From positions 3,038,001-3,102,000 of the forward strand of contig NZ_CP098325.1 in the NCBI RefSeq assembly GCF_023639785.1: a stretch of 64,000 nt of DNA, given 5' to 3'. This stretch comes from Leclercia adecarboxylata (GTDB lineage: Bacteria > Pseudomonadota > Gammaproteobacteria > Enterobacterales > Enterobacteriaceae). Below the pieces are notes generated by a model that saw only the letters and a list, made by a program, of their open reading frames with translations, had not been told where the DNA came from and did no database searches. The translations under genes and the position numbers were made by a program. Positions 1 to 10,382 of this stretch are shown in pieces. Numbering within the stretch: the stretch's first letter is position 1; every line of letters begins with the position of its first letter.

Positions 1-72
1 CAGCAGGCCGCGCAGAATGGCGCTGTCACCACGGTTACCACAGGTATGGTTGCCCAGAATCAATAATTTCAT
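1..72 (-). CDS. wcaK: WcaK, colanic acid pyruvyl transferase (N-terminal fragment)
   Basis: The first 72 bases, read on the minus strand, encode MKLLILGNHTCGNRGDSAIL and four more residues. This is the start of WcaK, the predicted pyruvyl transferase that decorates the colanic acid repeat. The rest lies beyond the left edge. It follows wzxC in the same direction, as in the E. coli operon. The intervening 86 bp hold a palindromic repeat. Identity rests on 24 residues plus synteny. Confidence 0.9.
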   Translation of the reverse strand, partial: MKLLILGNHTCGNRGDSAILRGLL

Positions 73-120
73 AATAACCTCTTAAAAGCGGTTCTAAATT
101 CATCGGGTTCGGCCTGGTGC

Positions 121-152
121 CTTCACCCCGACCCTCTCCCGCAGGGAGAGGG
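121..152. repeat. boxC-like palindromic repeat
   Basis: The segment has the form CTTCACCCC...CCCTCTCCC-gca-GGGAGAGGG, a GC-rich hairpin of nine pairs between wzxC and wcaK. Related copies occur at about 20994, 30290 and 55873, always between genes. It resembles the dispersed boxC-type intergenic repeats of enterobacteria; the family name is from memory. Within the operon it could act as a transcript-processing or partial termination signal. Confidence 0.6.
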
Positions 153-158
153 AGCAAG

Positions 159-1637
159 TTATCCTGCGCGAAGCAGCATTTTCATCTTTTCGTTGCGGCA
201 GAACTGGCGTTTGATCTCCACTACCAGCGCGTTGCGCGACAGCACAATCATCACCGCGAAGGCCAGCGCGCCCGCAGCCACCTGCACCGCCAGCAGCGCG
301 GCCAGCGGCAGATGGCCGTTCAGGGCCAGCCCTAAGCCATAGCTCACTGCAAGGGTGGGCAGCGACAGGTAAAACGGCAGCCACAGGCTCAGGATGTACT
401 GGCGGTAGCTGGAGCCCAGCACCGGCTTAATCATCACGAAGTAGCTCAGGACGGTGTTGACAATCTGCACCAGCAGGAAGCCCAGCGTCACGCCCATCGC
501 GCCCGCCAGATGGCCGCCGATGACGATCGCCGGAATAAACAGAAATGTTTTGAATACGTTGAATTTGAAGCTGATATCGACGCGGGCTTTGGCCATCAGC
601 AGCGAACCAATCGGGTTACCGACGGAGCGCAACAGCCCCACCACGCACAGCAGCTGCAGGATCGGCACGATGCTGAGCCACTTCTCACCGAACACCAGCG
701 GCACCAGATTGCCGGAAACCACCATCAGCCCCAGCAGCGTCGGGAAGTTAATAATGCCCACCACCGACAGCAGCTTGTAGAAATTGATGCGCAGCTTGCC
801 GGTATCGTCCTGGATTTTGGCAAACGCCGGGAAGAGCACGCGGGTGATGATGGGGTTGAGCTTCATCGGCGGCACTACCGCCACGTTGTAGGCCAGGTTA
901 TAGCCCCCCGCGACGCTGGCGCCGAGAATACGCGCCAGCACCAGGGTAGAGAGGTTGGTGTTCACATAGTTAATGATGCTGTCGGCGGTCAGCCACGCCC
1001 CAAAGCGCAGGTTCGACGCCACCGATGCAAGAGAGAAGTGAAAACCCGGACGGTAAATTTTGCGCCCGAAGTAGCCGAACAGCAGGGTGCGTACGGCGGA
1101 GTTCACCAGATACCCGAGAATGGCCGTCATCGCCAGAGGCCAGAAGTGGGCGCTGACCACGGTAAAGGTAAAGCCGGCCAGCACCGAGCTGGTTTCAATC
1201 ATGCCGATTTTGCTGAACTCCAGCTCCTTTTGCATCAGCGCCCGGAACTGCTGCCCGTGGGGGATCACCACAAACGCGAACGACAGCGTGCGCATCAGGG
1301 GGCCGAGTTCAGGGTTATTCAGTGCGTCAGCAATAACATCGCTCAGCAGAAACAGCACCACGAATACCAGAATACCCAGGCCGACGTTCAGCCAGTAGAG
1401 GGTGGTCAGCTCCAGCTGGCTAATCTCCTTGCGCTGAATAATCGAGTTGGCGATGCCGAAGTCCGACAGCGTATCGGCCAGGGCGATGATCACCAGGGAG
1501 ACGGTCAACAGGCCAAACTGGTGGCTATCGATGATGCGCGCCAGCACCGTCATCTGCACCAGTCCCAGGCCGATGATGATCACCGTGGCGATAGCCGACC
1601 ACTTTGCCCCGCTCAGGGTTTTTTCACGTAAGCTCAT
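159..1637 (-). CDS. wzxC: WzxC, colanic acid repeat-unit flippase
   Basis: This 492-residue inner-membrane protein of the polysaccharide transporter (PST/MATE-like) superfamily has the same length as E. coli WzxC. About 12-14 hydrophobic segments run along the chain, beginning with IATVIIIGLGLVQMTVLARI near residues 16-35. The family moves undecaprenyl-pyrophosphate-linked repeat units from the cytoplasmic to the periplasmic face of the inner membrane for polymerisation by WcaD. The start lies one base past the wcaJ stop, so it is co-transcribed with the initiating transferase. The C-terminus is basic (QFCRNEKMKMLLRAG), as expected for a cytoplasmic tail. Confidence 0.95.
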   Translation of the reverse strand: MSLREKTLSGAKWSAIATVIIIGLGLVQMTVLARIIDSHQFGLLTVSLVIIALADTLSDFGIANSIIQRKEISQLELTTLYWLNVGLGILVFVVLFLLSDVIADALNNPELGPLMRTLSFAFVVIPHGQQFRALMQKELEFSKIGMIETSSVLAGFTFTVVSAHFWPLAMTAILGYLVNSAVRTLLFGYFGRKIYRPGFHFSLASVASNLRFGAWLTADSIINYVNTNLSTLVLARILGASVAGGYNLAYNVAVVPPMKLNPIITRVLFPAFAKIQDDTGKLRINFYKLLSVVGIINFPTLLGLMVVSGNLVPLVFGEKWLSIVPILQLLCVVGLLRSVGNPIGSLLMAKARVDISFKFNVFKTFLFIPAIVIGGHLAGAMGVTLGFLLVQIVNTVLSYFVMIKPVLGSSYRQYILSLWLPFYLSLPTLAVSYGLGLALNGHLPLAALLAVQVAAGALAFAVMIVLSRNALVVEIKRQFCRNEKMKMLLRAG

Positions 1638-1638
1638 G

Positions 1639-3033
1639 TTAATACGCCGCTTTGTTCACAAAGCCCTTAAAGACGGTGAGAAAAACGATTTTGATATCAA
1701 ACCAGAGGCTCCACTCACGGATGTACTCCAGATCGAACTCAATGCGTTTTTCCATCTTCTCCAGGGTGTCGGTCTCGCCGCGCCAGCCGTTGATCTGCGC
1801 CCAGCCGGTGATCCCCGGTTTAACTTTGTGGCGCAGCATGTAGCCTTCAATCAGCTGACGGTACTGTTCGTTATGCGCGACCGCATGCGGACGTGGGCCG
1901 ACGATGGACATGCCGCCGGTGAACACGTTGATAAACTGCGGCAGTTCATCCAGCGACGTACGGCGCAGGAAGTTACCGACGCGGGTGACGCGCGGGTCGT
2001 TTTGCGTCGCCTGGGTTACCACGTCGTCGTTCTCCATCACCTTCATGGAACGGAATTTCCACACCATGATTGGCTTACCGTCCATGCCGTAGCGGGTCTG
2101 GCGGAAGATCACCGGCCCCTTCGAAGTGAGCTTCACCGCCAGGGCAATGGCACACAGCACCGGGGAGATCAGCAGCAGGATCAGGGAGGAGAGGACGATG
2201 TCTTCCACGCGCTTCAGCACCCGGTTAAGGCCAGAGAGCGGCGTGTCATACAGCGGCACCACCGGCACGCCGTTCACCTCTTCGATACGGGAGTGCAGAA
2301 TGTTAAAGGTGAACACATCCGGGATAAGGAGCACCGAGCAGGTGGTATCCGCCAGCTTGTGCATCAGGGTCTTGATGCGCGCTTCGTCGCTCATCGGCAT
2401 GGCGATGTAGACGTTGTGGATCTTCCCGGCTTTGGCATCATCAACCAGCTGGGAGTAGTTACCGGCCCAGTCGGCAGAGACGCCGCCAGGCTGCGCGTCG
2501 TGATAGACCCCAACCACATCAAACCCCAGCCACGGCTCTTTACGAAAACCGTCCAGTAGCGCTACGCCGGCTGGCATACTGCCGGCCACCGCCACCCGAC
2601 GGGTGTTGTAGCCCCGGTTACGCAGCCAGCCCGCGCCAAAGCGGATAAGGGATCGGCACACCACCATTCCCACGCTGGTGAGCAGATACCAGGCAAAATA
2701 GGTAGCGAAGCGATTATCGAAGTCGTTGTTGAAGGCCACCAGCCCGAAGCTGAAGACCAGGCTTAAGGTCCAGTTCTGCAGCAGCAGCAACAGCTCGGTG
2801 GTGATTTTGACGCCCCGCCATGAGCGGTAGAAGTCGGTCATGCCGCCGATCATCTGGAAGACAACCAGCGCAATCAGCGCCATCAGCAGATGCATGTAGA
2901 GGAACGGCAGCCCGCTGAGTTTACACACCATCCACAACCCACCGAACATGATGGTGATATCAGAAAAACGCTGCACCATAGAGATTAACGATGCATTCGT
3001 TTTGGCTCGCTCGCGCTTTTTTAGATTTGTCAT
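1639..3033 (-). CDS. wcaJ: WcaJ, undecaprenyl-phosphate glucose phosphotransferase
   Basis: WcaJ starts colanic acid synthesis by moving glucose-1-phosphate from UDP-glucose to undecaprenyl phosphate at the inner membrane. At 464 residues it matches the usual length. Several hydrophobic segments fill residues 25-125, followed by a CoA-binding-like middle domain. The C-terminal bacterial sugar transferase domain carries DELPQFINVFTGGMSIVGPR. The motif KFRSMKVM lies before it, also typical of polyprenyl-phosphate hexose-1-phosphate transferases. A short hairpin separates it from manB upstream. Orthology to E. coli WcaJ is clear from sequence and position. Confidence 0.96.
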   Translation of the reverse strand: MTNLKKRERAKTNASLISMVQRFSDITIMFGGLWMVCKLSGLPFLYMHLLMALIALVVFQMIGGMTDFYRSWRGVKITTELLLLLQNWTLSLVFSFGLVAFNNDFDNRFATYFAWYLLTSVGMVVCRSLIRFGAGWLRNRGYNTRRVAVAGSMPAGVALLDGFRKEPWLGFDVVGVYHDAQPGGVSADWAGNYSQLVDDAKAGKIHNVYIAMPMSDEARIKTLMHKLADTTCSVLLIPDVFTFNILHSRIEEVNGVPVVPLYDTPLSGLNRVLKRVEDIVLSSLILLLISPVLCAIALAVKLTSKGPVIFRQTRYGMDGKPIMVWKFRSMKVMENDDVVTQATQNDPRVTRVGNFLRRTSLDELPQFINVFTGGMSIVGPRPHAVAHNEQYRQLIEGYMLRHKVKPGITGWAQINGWRGETDTLEKMEKRIEFDLEYIREWSLWFDIKIVFLTVFKGFVNKAAY

Positions 3034-3053
3034 CGTTGTTCCTGTTTCAGGGT

Positions 3054-3076
3054 CCCCTCACCTATCGGGTGAGGGG
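3054..3076. repeat. hairpin between manB and wcaJ
   Basis: CCCCTCACC and GGTGAGGGG pair over nine bases around a five-base loop, in the 49-bp gap between manB and wcaJ. No T-run follows on the minus strand, so a full terminator is unlikely. The sequence resembles half of the boxC-like repeats found elsewhere in the window. Confidence 0.6.
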
Positions 3077-3082
3077 CAAGGG

Positions 3083-4453
3083 TTACTGATTCAACAGCGC
3101 CATAATGTCCTGCGTTCGCGCCGCCATCAGCGCCGCATCGGCGCGGGATTCCACGTTAAGGCGCACCACCGGCTCGGTGTTCGACGAGCGCAGGTTGAAG
3201 CGCCACTGCGGGAAGGTCATGCTGATCCCGTCGGTACGGTCGATCTCCAGCGCATGCAGGGCAAAGTGGTGCTCCACGCGGGCAATGGCTTCGGCGGGGG
3301 CAGCAAGCGTGCTGTTGATCTCCCCGCTCGCCGGGAAGGCCGCCATGCGGTCGCGCACCAGCTCGCCCAGGGACTTGCCCTTCAGGCACAGCAGCTCGGT
3401 CACCAGCAGCCAGGGGATCATCCCGCTGTCGCAGTAGGCAAAATCGCGGAAGTAGTGGTGGGCGCTCATCTCGCCGCCGTAAATGGCGTCCTCTTCGCGC
3501 ATCCGCTCTTTGATGAAGGCATGCCCGGTTTTGGACATTACCGGGGTGCCGCCCGCTGCGGCCACTACGTCCACCGTGTTCCAGGAGAGACGCGGGTCAT
3601 GAATGATGCGCGAACCGGGGTTTTTCTCGAGGAATGCTTCCGCCAGCAGGCCGACAATGTAGTAGCCCTCGATAAACTGCCCTTTTTCGTCGAACAGGAA
3701 GCAGCGGTCAAAGTCGCCGTCAAAGGCGATGCCCATGTCGGCACCGTGTTCGATCACGGCGTTGCGGGTATCGGCCCGGCACTCCGGCAGCAGCGGGTTA
3801 GGAATGCCGTTCGGGAAGTTGCCATCCGGGGTGTTGTGCACCTTAACGAAGGTGACCGGCACGTTGAGCGCTTTGAAGCGGGCTTCCAGGGCATCCACCA
3901 CCGGGCCTGCCGCGCCGTTGCCGGAGTTAATTACCAGCTTGAGCGGCTTGAGGTTCGCCAGGTTGATGTAGCCCAGCAGGTGGTCAATGTAGGCGTCGCG
4001 CAGATCGATTTTCTTGTAGCTGCCGCGTTTCGCCTCATTCACCGGCGGGAAGTCGTTGGCTTCGGCCAGACGCTGCACGTCGCGCAGGCCGGTATCACCG
4101 CTAATTGGGCGAGCCCCCTCGCGCACCAGCTTCATGCCGTTGTAGTCCATCGGGTTATGGCTGGCGGTCACTTCGATCCCGCCGTCGACGCCTAAATGGA
4201 AGGTGGCGAAGTAGATCTCTTCGGTGCCCGAAAGCCCGATATCCAGCACATCGACACCCGCGTCCTGCAGCCCTTTCGCCAGCGCCAGCTTTAACGCTTC
4301 GCTGGTCAGGCGCACGTCGCCGCCCAGCACAATGGTTTTTGGTTTTAAGTATTCGCCGTACGCGCGGCCAATGCGCCACGCAATATCTTCATTCAGCTCT
4401 TCACCCAGCTTGCCGCGAATATCGTAGGCTTTAAAACAGGTTAATTTTTGCAT
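3083..4453 (-). CDS. manB: ManB/CpsG, phosphomannomutase
   Basis: This enzyme converts mannose-6-phosphate to mannose-1-phosphate, feeding GDP-mannose and GDP-fucose supply. The active-site phosphoserine loop is [12 protein letters not shown] and the metal-binding loop is [11 protein letters not shown] third signature, [12 protein letters not shown], lies near the C-terminus. The frame stays open to 4501, but the start is set at 4453, giving 456 residues as in E. coli CpsG. AAGGGG sits five bases before this ATG and only two before the preceding ATG at 4456. It lies downstream of manC, with a REP unit in the 112-bp gap. Confidence 0.96.
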   Translation of the reverse strand: MQKLTCFKAYDIRGKLGEELNEDIAWRIGRAYGEYLKPKTIVLGGDVRLTSEALKLALAKGLQDAGVDVLDIGLSGTEEIYFATFHLGVDGGIEVTASHNPMDYNGMKLVREGARPISGDTGLRDVQRLAEANDFPPVNEAKRGSYKKIDLRDAYIDHLLGYINLANLKPLKLVINSGNGAAGPVVDALEARFKALNVPVTFVKVHNTPDGNFPNGIPNPLLPECRADTRNAVIEHGADMGIAFDGDFDRCFLFDEKGQFIEGYYIVGLLAEAFLEKNPGSRIIHDPRLSWNTVDVVAAAGGTPVMSKTGHAFIKERMREEDAIYGGEMSAHHYFRDFAYCDSGMIPWLLVTELLCLKGKSLGELVRDRMAAFPASGEINSTLAAPAEAIARVEHHFALHALEIDRTDGISMTFPQWRFNLRSSNTEPVVRLNVESRADAALMAARTQDIMALLNQ

Positions 4454-4523
4454 CATTACCCCTTTTTCAGGCAACAGTTGGCCCGACCCGGACAGGGCCA
4501 ATTTAATTTTGTTGTTTCCGTAG

Positions 4524-4549
4524 GCCGGATAAGCGAAGCGCCATCCGGC
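4524..4549. repeat. REP (repetitive extragenic palindrome) unit
   Basis: GCCGGATAAGCG...CGCCATCCGGC matches the enterobacterial REP palindrome, preceded by TAG and followed by AAATC. It lies in the manC-manB gap. REP units usually stabilise upstream mRNA, and some bind gyrase or IHF. Here it could modulate relative manC and manB expression, which is inference. Confidence 0.85.
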
Positions 4550-4565
4550 AAATCACGCGCTGGGG

Positions 4566-6002
4566 CTAAACCCTGCCGTACCTGTCCTCAAAGCGGACGA
4601 TATCGTCCTCTTCGAGATACGAGCCGGAGCGCACCTCAATCAGATCGAGGGGGATTTTCCCCGGGTTTTCCAGGCAGTGGGTGGCCCCCAGCGGGATGTA
4701 AATCGATTCGTTTTCACCGAGCAGGGTCTCGACATTGTCGATGGTGACTTTGGCGGTACCCGCCACCACCACCCAGTGTTCCGCGCGGTGGTGATGCATC
4801 TGCACCGATAACCCCTCGCCCGGTTTAACGGTGATGCGTTTCACCTGATAGCGGTCGCCTTCGTCGATGGAGTCGTATTTACCCCACGGACGGTAAACTT
4901 CACGGTGAATGTGGTGCTCGTGGCGGCCATCGGCCTTGATCTGCTCAACGACTTTTTTGACGTCCTGAACGGCGTTGCGATCGGCAATCAGCACCGCGTC
5001 TTTGGTCTGCACCACCACCAGATCCTTCACCCCGACGGTCGTGACCAGGCCAGACTCGGCGTACACATAGCTGTTTTCGGTTTTATGGCTGATCACATCC
5101 CCGTGATGGACGTTACCTTCCGGCGACTGGGCGCTGATCTCCCACAGAGAGGACCAGGAGCCGACGTCGCTCCAGCCTGCATTCATCGGCACCACCACCG
5201 CATCGGCGGTTTTTTCCATCACCGCGTAATCCACCGACTCTTCAGGGCAAGAGAGGAATGCGGCTTCGTCCACGCGGATAAAGTCCAGATCCGGGTCGAC
5301 GGTGGCCATAGCGCGTTCGCAGGCTTCCAGAATATCCGGACGATACTTCTGCAGCTCTTCCAGATAGCGTCCCGCGCGGAACAGGAACATGCCGCTGTTC
5401 CAGTAATATTCCCCGCTGGCAACGTAGGCCTGGGCGGTTTCCATATTCGGTTTTTCAACGAACTGCGCCACGTCAAAGGCCAAGCTGTCGCCCTCGCCCG
5501 GCGTGACGTTGCCGCGACGGATATAGCCATAGCCGGTTTCCGGCAGATCCGGCACGATGCCGAAGGTCACCAGCTTGCCGCTATCGGCATAAGGGATGGC
5601 CGCGCGCACTGCGTCGCGGAACGCCTCTTCCTGCTGGATGACGTGGTCAGCGGCCAGCACCAGCATCAGCGGATCGCAATCCGGGCTGCTGCGCTTTGCC
5701 GCCAGTGCCGCCAGGGCGATCGCCGGCGCGGTGTTGCGTCCCGCCGGTTCAAGAATGATGTTTTCGGTGAGCTTGTTCAGCTGACGCAGCTGCTCGGCGA
5801 CGATAAAACGGTGCTGTTCGTTACAGATCACCACCGGGCTTTCGCAGTCCACGCCGTTAAGACGGTTGACCGTGGTCTGCAGCATAGTGAGCTCCCCTTT
5901 CAGGCAGAGGAACTGTTTTGGATAGAGCACGCGGGAGAGTGGCCATAACCGGCTACCTGAGCCACCCGCCATCACAACCGGGTACAACGTATTCTTATTC
6001 AT
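4566..6002 (-). CDS. manC: ManC/CpsB, mannose-1-phosphate guanylyltransferase
   Basis: ManC makes GDP-mannose from mannose-1-phosphate and GTP, the precursor of GDP-fucose for colanic acid. The nucleotidyltransferase signature [20 protein letters not shown] is at residues 10-29, with FVEKP near residue 180. The C-terminal third is a cupin of the type II phosphomannose isomerase kind ([20 protein letters not shown]). At 478 residues it equals the E. coli protein. Its start lies three bases after the wcaI stop, so it belongs to the same transcript. Confidence 0.96.
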   Translation of the reverse strand: MNKNTLYPVVMAGGSGSRLWPLSRVLYPKQFLCLKGELTMLQTTVNRLNGVDCESPVVICNEQHRFIVAEQLRQLNKLTENIILEPAGRNTAPAIALAALAAKRSSPDCDPLMLVLAADHVIQQEEAFRDAVRAAIPYADSGKLVTFGIVPDLPETGYGYIRRGNVTPGEGDSLAFDVAQFVEKPNMETAQAYVASGEYYWNSGMFLFRAGRYLEELQKYRPDILEACERAMATVDPDLDFIRVDEAAFLSCPEESVDYAVMEKTADAVVVPMNAGWSDVGSWSSLWEISAQSPEGNVHHGDVISHKTENSYVYAESGLVTTVGVKDLVVVQTKDAVLIADRNAVQDVKKVVEQIKADGRHEHHIHREVYRPWGKYDSIDEGDRYQVKRITVKPGEGLSVQMHHHRAEHWVVVAGTAKVTIDNVETLLGENESIYIPLGATHCLENPGKIPLDLIEVRSGSYLEEDDIVRFEDRYGRV

Positions 6003-6005
6003 GAT

Positions 6006-7229
6006 TTATCCCCGAATATCTGCAATAAACTGGTTAAGCACGTTTTCTTTCTCGAGCGTGCGTTCGGCATAGTCACGCGCTGTCGCGTTCTCTTTAGGCA
6101 TATTCAGCGCCTGTTCGATCCCGGCGACCAGCGCAGGCACCGATTCAGGCTCGACGCACACCGCGATCCCCGGCAGGCTGTCGCACAGCTGGCCCAGTTC
6201 GGTGTGGGCCTCGGCGGTGATCACCGCATTGCCGCCCACCGCCAGAATGTTGGTCAGCTTGGAGGGCAGCACGGCATCCGCCGCGCCGCGCTTTTGCACC
6301 ACCAGATGGCAATCGGCCATCTTCAGCAGCGCCGGCAAGGCGTCGTAAGACTGCAGCGGCAGGAAGCTGACGTTCTGCAGGCCGCGCTCGCGGGCCATTT
6401 TTTGCAGCCGCGCTTTGCCGCCGCCCTGGCCGACAATCACAAACTGCCAGGGCTGGCCACTGAGCTGAACGGCTGCCTCAATCACGTTCTCGAGCCCCTG
6501 CTTCTCGCCGATGTTGCCTGAATAAAGAATAATTTTTTCCGCGTCTGGCAGAGCCAGCTGCTCGCGCAGGGCTGCGGCATCCGCGGGTGTCACCTCACGG
6601 AAACGCGCCACTTCTGACCAGTTGGGAAAGAAGATCACTTTTTCCGCCGCCACGCCCTTCTCCTGCGCCTTGTTCATCATGGAGCGCGAGATGGTGGAGA
6701 CGTAATCGACGTTGTGCAGGCCGCTGCGCTCGAAGGCACTGGCCAGTTTCGCCACCTTGCCGCCCTTGCCTTTTCCGGCCATTCCCAGGCCCAGCATGGC
6801 GTCCACTTCGTAATCCTGAATGTGCAGCAGGGTGCGCGCGCCCGAGAGTTTGCCCAGCAGGCGCATGCCCGGGGTGCAGAACAGGGTCGGCACCACGCCG
6901 ATAATGCGGTCCGGCTTCCAGCGACGTTGCGCCATCAGCGGGAAGAAACTGCTCAGGGCAAAGCTGCCCAGATGAATCAAACGTTTTAAGGTGGATGGCT
7001 GCTTCGGCACGTACAGCGGACAGCGCCAGACGGTGGCGGCCCCCTCTTCGCGACGGTAGCGCCAGCTGGAATAGGACTCGCCCACCTGCCACTCCGGGTA
7101 GTAAGGCGGTGCGGTAATGACCCGCACCTCATGGCCCTGGCGGGCCATCCACTCGACCATCTCGCCGGTGTACTTACCGATACCGGTCAGTTCGGGGGAG
7201 TAGTTAATTCCGTATACGAGGATCTTCAT
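6006..7229 (-). CDS. wcaI: WcaI, colanic acid glycosyltransferase
   Basis: This is a GT4-family (GT-B fold) glycosyltransferase of 407 residues. The N-terminal acceptor domain begins [20 protein letters not shown], with the glycine-rich turn typical of the family. The donor-binding domain includes [19 protein letters not shown] and [14 protein letters not shown]. In E. coli, WcaI is assigned to a fucosyl transfer step of colanic acid. Its ATG overlaps the gmm stop by four bases (ATGA), so the two genes are translationally coupled. The exact linkage cannot be read from the sequence. Confidence 0.93.
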   Translation of the reverse strand: MKILVYGINYSPELTGIGKYTGEMVEWMARQGHEVRVITAPPYYPEWQVGESYSSWRYRREEGAATVWRCPLYVPKQPSTLKRLIHLGSFALSSFFPLMAQRRWKPDRIIGVVPTLFCTPGMRLLGKLSGARTLLHIQDYEVDAMLGLGMAGKGKGGKVAKLASAFERSGLHNVDYVSTISRSMMNKAQEKGVAAEKVIFFPNWSEVARFREVTPADAAALREQLALPDAEKIILYSGNIGEKQGLENVIEAAVQLSGQPWQFVIVGQGGGKARLQKMARERGLQNVSFLPLQSYDALPALLKMADCHLVVQKRGAADAVLPSKLTNILAVGGNAVITAEAHTELGQLCDSLPGIAVCVEPESVPALVAGIEQALNMPKENATARDYAERTLEKENVLNQFIADIRG

Positions 7230-7699
7230 AGTCCCGGTACTCCGGCCTGCTGCAGAAAATAGGCCCGGCTGTTGTCATGAACGTTATCGCTTGCCAGCAG
7301 CGCGTCGGCTGTCTGCCAGCGATAATCGTCATGCTGCGCATCAGGCAGACGCAGGTCCGCCTGATTCACCTTCAGGCGGAAACCGAGCACCACGTAGTGG
7401 GTGGTGAAATCGCTGCCGGAAAAGTTGTCGTCATAGAAGTGCTGCCAGACCCCGTAGAACTGCCCCGCCGTCATCGGCAGGCGGAGCCCCAGCTCCGCCT
7501 CCGTCAGACGCGCAAAGGCATTTTCCAGCGTCTCGTCTTTCTGCACCCGCCCGCCCGGTACGAACCAGTAGCCCTGCGCCGGGCGGTTGGTACGCTGCCC
7601 GAGCAGGAACTCACCGCGCTCGTTCTCCACAATCAGATCGATGGAGATAAGCGGGGTGGAACGCACCACAGTGGCAAAATCTTCCTGACTCAGAAACAT
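7226..7699 (-). CDS. gmm: Gmm/WcaH, GDP-mannose mannosyl hydrolase
   Basis: This Nudix-family enzyme hydrolyses GDP-mannose (and GDP-glucose) to the sugar plus GDP, probably adjusting the nucleotide-sugar pool. The modified Nudix box reads [19 protein letters not shown], and [15 protein letters not shown] precedes it. The start is placed at 7699 (MFLSQEDF, 157 residues). A GGGGG tract lies about six bases upstream, and this start leaves two bases after the fcl stop. An earlier in-frame start at 7738 would lie inside fcl and adds residues not seen in E. coli Gmm. Confidence 0.94.
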   Translation of the reverse strand: MFLSQEDFATVVRSTPLISIDLIVENERGEFLLGQRTNRPAQGYWFVPGGRVQKDETLENAFARLTEAELGLRLPMTAGQFYGVWQHFYDDNFSGSDFTTHYVVLGFRLKVNQADLRLPDAQHDDYRWQTADALLASDNVHDNSRAYFLQQAGVPGL

Positions 7700-7701
7700 A
7701 G

Positions 7702-8667
7702 TTACCCCCGGAAGCGGTGCTGGTTTTCCAGGAACCACTGGTAGGTGCTGGCCAGCCCCTGCGCCAGCGACACCTCGTGGAACCAGCCCAGCTGGTGCAG
7801 ACGGGTCACGTCCAGCAGCTTGCGCGGGGTGCCGTCAGGTTTGGTGGCATCGAACACCACGCGCCCCTTGTACCCCACCACCTGGCTGATGGTGAGCGCC
7901 AGCTCGCGGATAGTGCAGTCCACGCCGGTGCCGACGTTGATGTGCGACAGCATCGGCTGGGTGTTCTCCTGCCACACCTCCTGGGCCAGCTCCATCACAT
8001 GGATGCTGGCAGCGGCCATGTCGTCCACGTGCAGGAACTCACGCATCGGCGTGCCGCTGCCCCACACCACCACTTCCGCCGCGTTACCGACCGTGGCTTC
8101 ATGGAACCGGCGCAGCAGCGCCGGGATCACATGGGAGTTGCTCGGGTGGAAGTTATCGTTCGGGCCGTACAGGTTCGTCGGCATCACCGAGCGATAGTCG
8201 CGACCATACTGGCGGTTATAGGACTCGCACAGCTTGATCCCGGCAATCTTGGCGATAGCGTAGGGCTCGTTTGTGGCTTCAAGCGTGCCCTGCAGCAGCT
8301 CGCTCTCGGCAATCGGCTGCTTCGCCATCTTCGGATAGATACAGGATGAGCCGAGGAACAGCAGCTTGTTCACGTTGTGCAGGTGCGCCGCGTGAATGAT
8401 GTTGCTCTCGATCATCATGTTTTCGTAGATGAAGTCCGCCGGATAGGTATTGTTGGCAACAATACCCCCCACTTTTGCCGCCGCCAGATAGACCTGGTCG
8501 ATACGCTGTTCGGCAAAGAAGGCCTCTACCGCACGCGCATCCAGCAGGTTAAGCTCGTCACGGCTGCGCAGCACCAGTTCGACGTTGCCGCGCTGTTCCA
8601 GCTGGCGGACGATCGCCGAACCCACCATCCCGCGATGTCCGGCAACAAAAATACGTTGTTTGGTCAT
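7702..8667 (-). CDS. fcl: Fcl/WcaG, GDP-L-fucose synthase
   Basis: Fcl is an NADPH-dependent epimerase/reductase that converts the GDP-4-keto-6-deoxymannose made by Gmd into GDP-L-fucose. The 321-residue protein is an extended short-chain dehydrogenase. It has the Rossmann motif GHRGMVGSA at residues 8-16, a catalytic YAIAK (Tyr-x-x-x-Lys) and the serine-bearing [10 protein letters not shown] before it. The substrate loop [20 protein letters not shown] is present. It sits between gmd (two-base gap) and gmm, the conserved colanic order. Confidence 0.96.
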   Translation of the reverse strand: MTKQRIFVAGHRGMVGSAIVRQLEQRGNVELVLRSRDELNLLDARAVEAFFAEQRIDQVYLAAAKVGGIVANNTYPADFIYENMMIESNIIHAAHLHNVNKLLFLGSSCIYPKMAKQPIAESELLQGTLEATNEPYAIAKIAGIKLCESYNRQYGRDYRSVMPTNLYGPNDNFHPSNSHVIPALLRRFHEATVGNAAEVVVWGSGTPMREFLHVDDMAAASIHVMELAQEVWQENTQPMLSHINVGTGVDCTIRELALTISQVVGYKGRVVFDATKPDGTPRKLLDVTRLHQLGWFHEVSLAQGLASTYQWFLENQHRFRG

Positions 8668-8669
8668 TC

Positions 8670-9791
8670 TCAGGACTCCAGCGCGATGGCAACCTCGTAG
8701 CCGTGGGATTTGAGCAGGGAGTGTTTTTTCGCCGCTTCGAGATCTTTAGCCACCATCTCGGATACCATCTCCTGCAGCGTGGTTTCTGGTTTCCAGCCCA
8801 GTTTTTCGTGCGCTTTGGTCGGGTCGCCCAGCAGGGTTTCAACCTCGGCAGGACGGAAGTAGCGCGGGTCAACTTCCACAATCACGTCGCCTGGCTGTAC
8901 GCCCGGAGCGTCGTGGCCGGTTACGGAAACTACGATGCCCTTCTCATCCACGCCGGTACCTTCAAAGCGCAGTTTGATGCCCAGCTGAGCCGCGGCCATC
9001 TCAACGAACTGACGCACGGAGTACTGCACGCCGGTGGCGATAACGAAGTCTTCCGGTTTTTCCTGCTGCAGCATCATCCACTGCATCTTGACGTAGTCTT
9101 TGGCATGGCCCCAGTCACGCAGGGAGTCCATGTTGCCGAGGTGCAGTTTCTTCTCAAGGCCCTGGGCGATGTTGGCGATAGCGCGGGTGATTTTACGGGT
9201 TACGAAGGTCTCGCCGCGGCGCGGGGATTCGTGGTTGAACAGAATGCCGTTACAGGCGTACATGCCGTAGGATTCACGGTAGTTAACAGTGATCCAGTAG
9301 GCGTACATTTTTGCCACCGCATACGGAGAGCGCGGGTAGAACGGGGTGGTCTCTTTCTGCGGGATCTCCTGCACCAGGCCGTACAGCTCAGAGGTGGATG
9401 CCTGGTAGAAACGGGTCTTCTTCTCGAGGCCGAGGAAGCGAATCGCTTCCAGCAGACGCAGGGTGCCGATGGCGTCTACGTCAGCGGTGTATTCCGGGGA
9501 CTCAAAGGAGACCGCCACGTGGCTCATGGCCCCCAGGTTATAGACTTCGTCCGGCTGCACTTCCTGCAGAATACGGGTCAGGTTGGAGGTATCGGTCAGA
9601 TCCCCATAGTGCAGGTGGAATTTAGGGTTCGCCGCGTGTGGATCCTGGTAGATATGATCCACGCGCTCGGTATTGAAAGAGGAGGCACGACGTTTGATTC
9701 CGTGCACTTCGTAGCCTTTTTCCAGCAGGAGTTCCGCCAGATAAGAACCATCCTGTCCGGTTACGCCGGTGATGAGAGCGACTTTAGACAT
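8670..9791 (-). CDS. gmd: Gmd, GDP-mannose 4,6-dehydratase
   Basis: Gmd removes water from GDP-mannose to give GDP-4-keto-6-deoxy-D-mannose, the first committed step to GDP-fucose. The protein has 373 residues. The NADP-binding motif [20 protein letters not shown] is near the N-terminus. The catalytic triad includes STSELYG and [11 protein letters not shown] (Tyr-x-x-x-Lys). [16 protein letters not shown] is a family signature for substrate and dimer contacts. It lies between wcaF and fcl on the minus strand. Confidence 0.97.
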   Translation of the reverse strand: MSKVALITGVTGQDGSYLAELLLEKGYEVHGIKRRASSFNTERVDHIYQDPHAANPKFHLHYGDLTDTSNLTRILQEVQPDEVYNLGAMSHVAVSFESPEYTADVDAIGTLRLLEAIRFLGLEKKTRFYQASTSELYGLVQEIPQKETTPFYPRSPYAVAKMYAYWITVNYRESYGMYACNGILFNHESPRRGETFVTRKITRAIANIAQGLEKKLHLGNMDSLRDWGHAKDYVKMQWMMLQQEKPEDFVIATGVQYSVRQFVEMAAAQLGIKLRFEGTGVDEKGIVVSVTGHDAPGVQPGDVIVEVDPRYFRPAEVETLLGDPTKAHEKLGWKPETTLQEMVSEMVAKDLEAAKKHSLLKSHGYEVAIALES

Positions 9792-9818
9792 GTTTATTTT
9801 CTCCAGACTTATCAGAAG

Positions 9819-10367
9819 TTATTCAGTTTCAACGCGTTCGCGTATCACCACTGCGGGATTGCCACGGCAAAGCGTATTTGCCGGTAGCGACTTAAAAACA
9901 CTGCTGCGCGCGCCAATAACGGTACCGTTGCCAATTGAGACGCCGGGGGCGACAAATACGTCGGTCGCCAGCCAGCATTTCTCGCCAATGGTTATTGGCT
10001 GCGCGTTAATATCAAAATGTTCACTCATGTAATCGTGGCTGCCGGTGCACAGGTAGCATTTCTGTGACACCACCGCATTTGCACCAATCGAAATATCGCC
10101 CAGGGTGTATAACACCGCGTCGTCGCCAACCCAGGCGTTATCCCCTAAGGTTAATTTCCACGGATAAGTAATTTTTACCGAGGGGCGAATGACTGCGTTT
10201 TTTCCGATTTTTGCGCCGAAGCAGCGTAATAAAAATGCGCGCCAGCGATACATAATTTGCGGTGACCAGGCAAATAACGTTGCCTGTACGGCCCACCATA
10301 ACTGCACCTTAATTCCCCCTGCGCCACGAAAGCCTTTTGGCACGGAGAAGCCGCTTAATTCCTGCAT
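9819..10367 (-). CDS. wcaF: WcaF, colanic acid O-acetyltransferase
   Basis: This 182-residue left-handed beta-helix acyltransferase shows imperfect hexapeptide repeats from about residue 50 to 165 (IGKNAVIRPS, VGDDAVLYTLGDISIGANAV, IGNGTVIGARSSVFKSLP). The family moves acetyl groups from acetyl-CoA to sugars; in colanic acid WcaF and WcaB account for O-acetylation. The loop LCTGSHDYMSEHF supplies the likely catalytic histidine. It is spaced 27 bp from gmd and 15 bp from wcaE in the same operon. Confidence 0.93.
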   Translation of the reverse strand: MQELSGFSVPKGFRGAGGIKVQLWWAVQATLFAWSPQIMYRWRAFLLRCFGAKIGKNAVIRPSVKITYPWKLTLGDNAWVGDDAVLYTLGDISIGANAVVSQKCYLCTGSHDYMSEHFDINAQPITIGEKCWLATDVFVAPGVSIGNGTVIGARSSVFKSLPANTLCRGNPAVVIRERVETE

Positions 10368-10382
10368 ACGCTTTCCTTATAT

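Noticed and set aside
510..1631. Long plus-strand open frame opposite wzxC (373 residues)
   Set aside because: It is rich in Gln, His and Arg, as expected of the antisense of a G+C-rich gene; wzxC on the other strand is a clear match.
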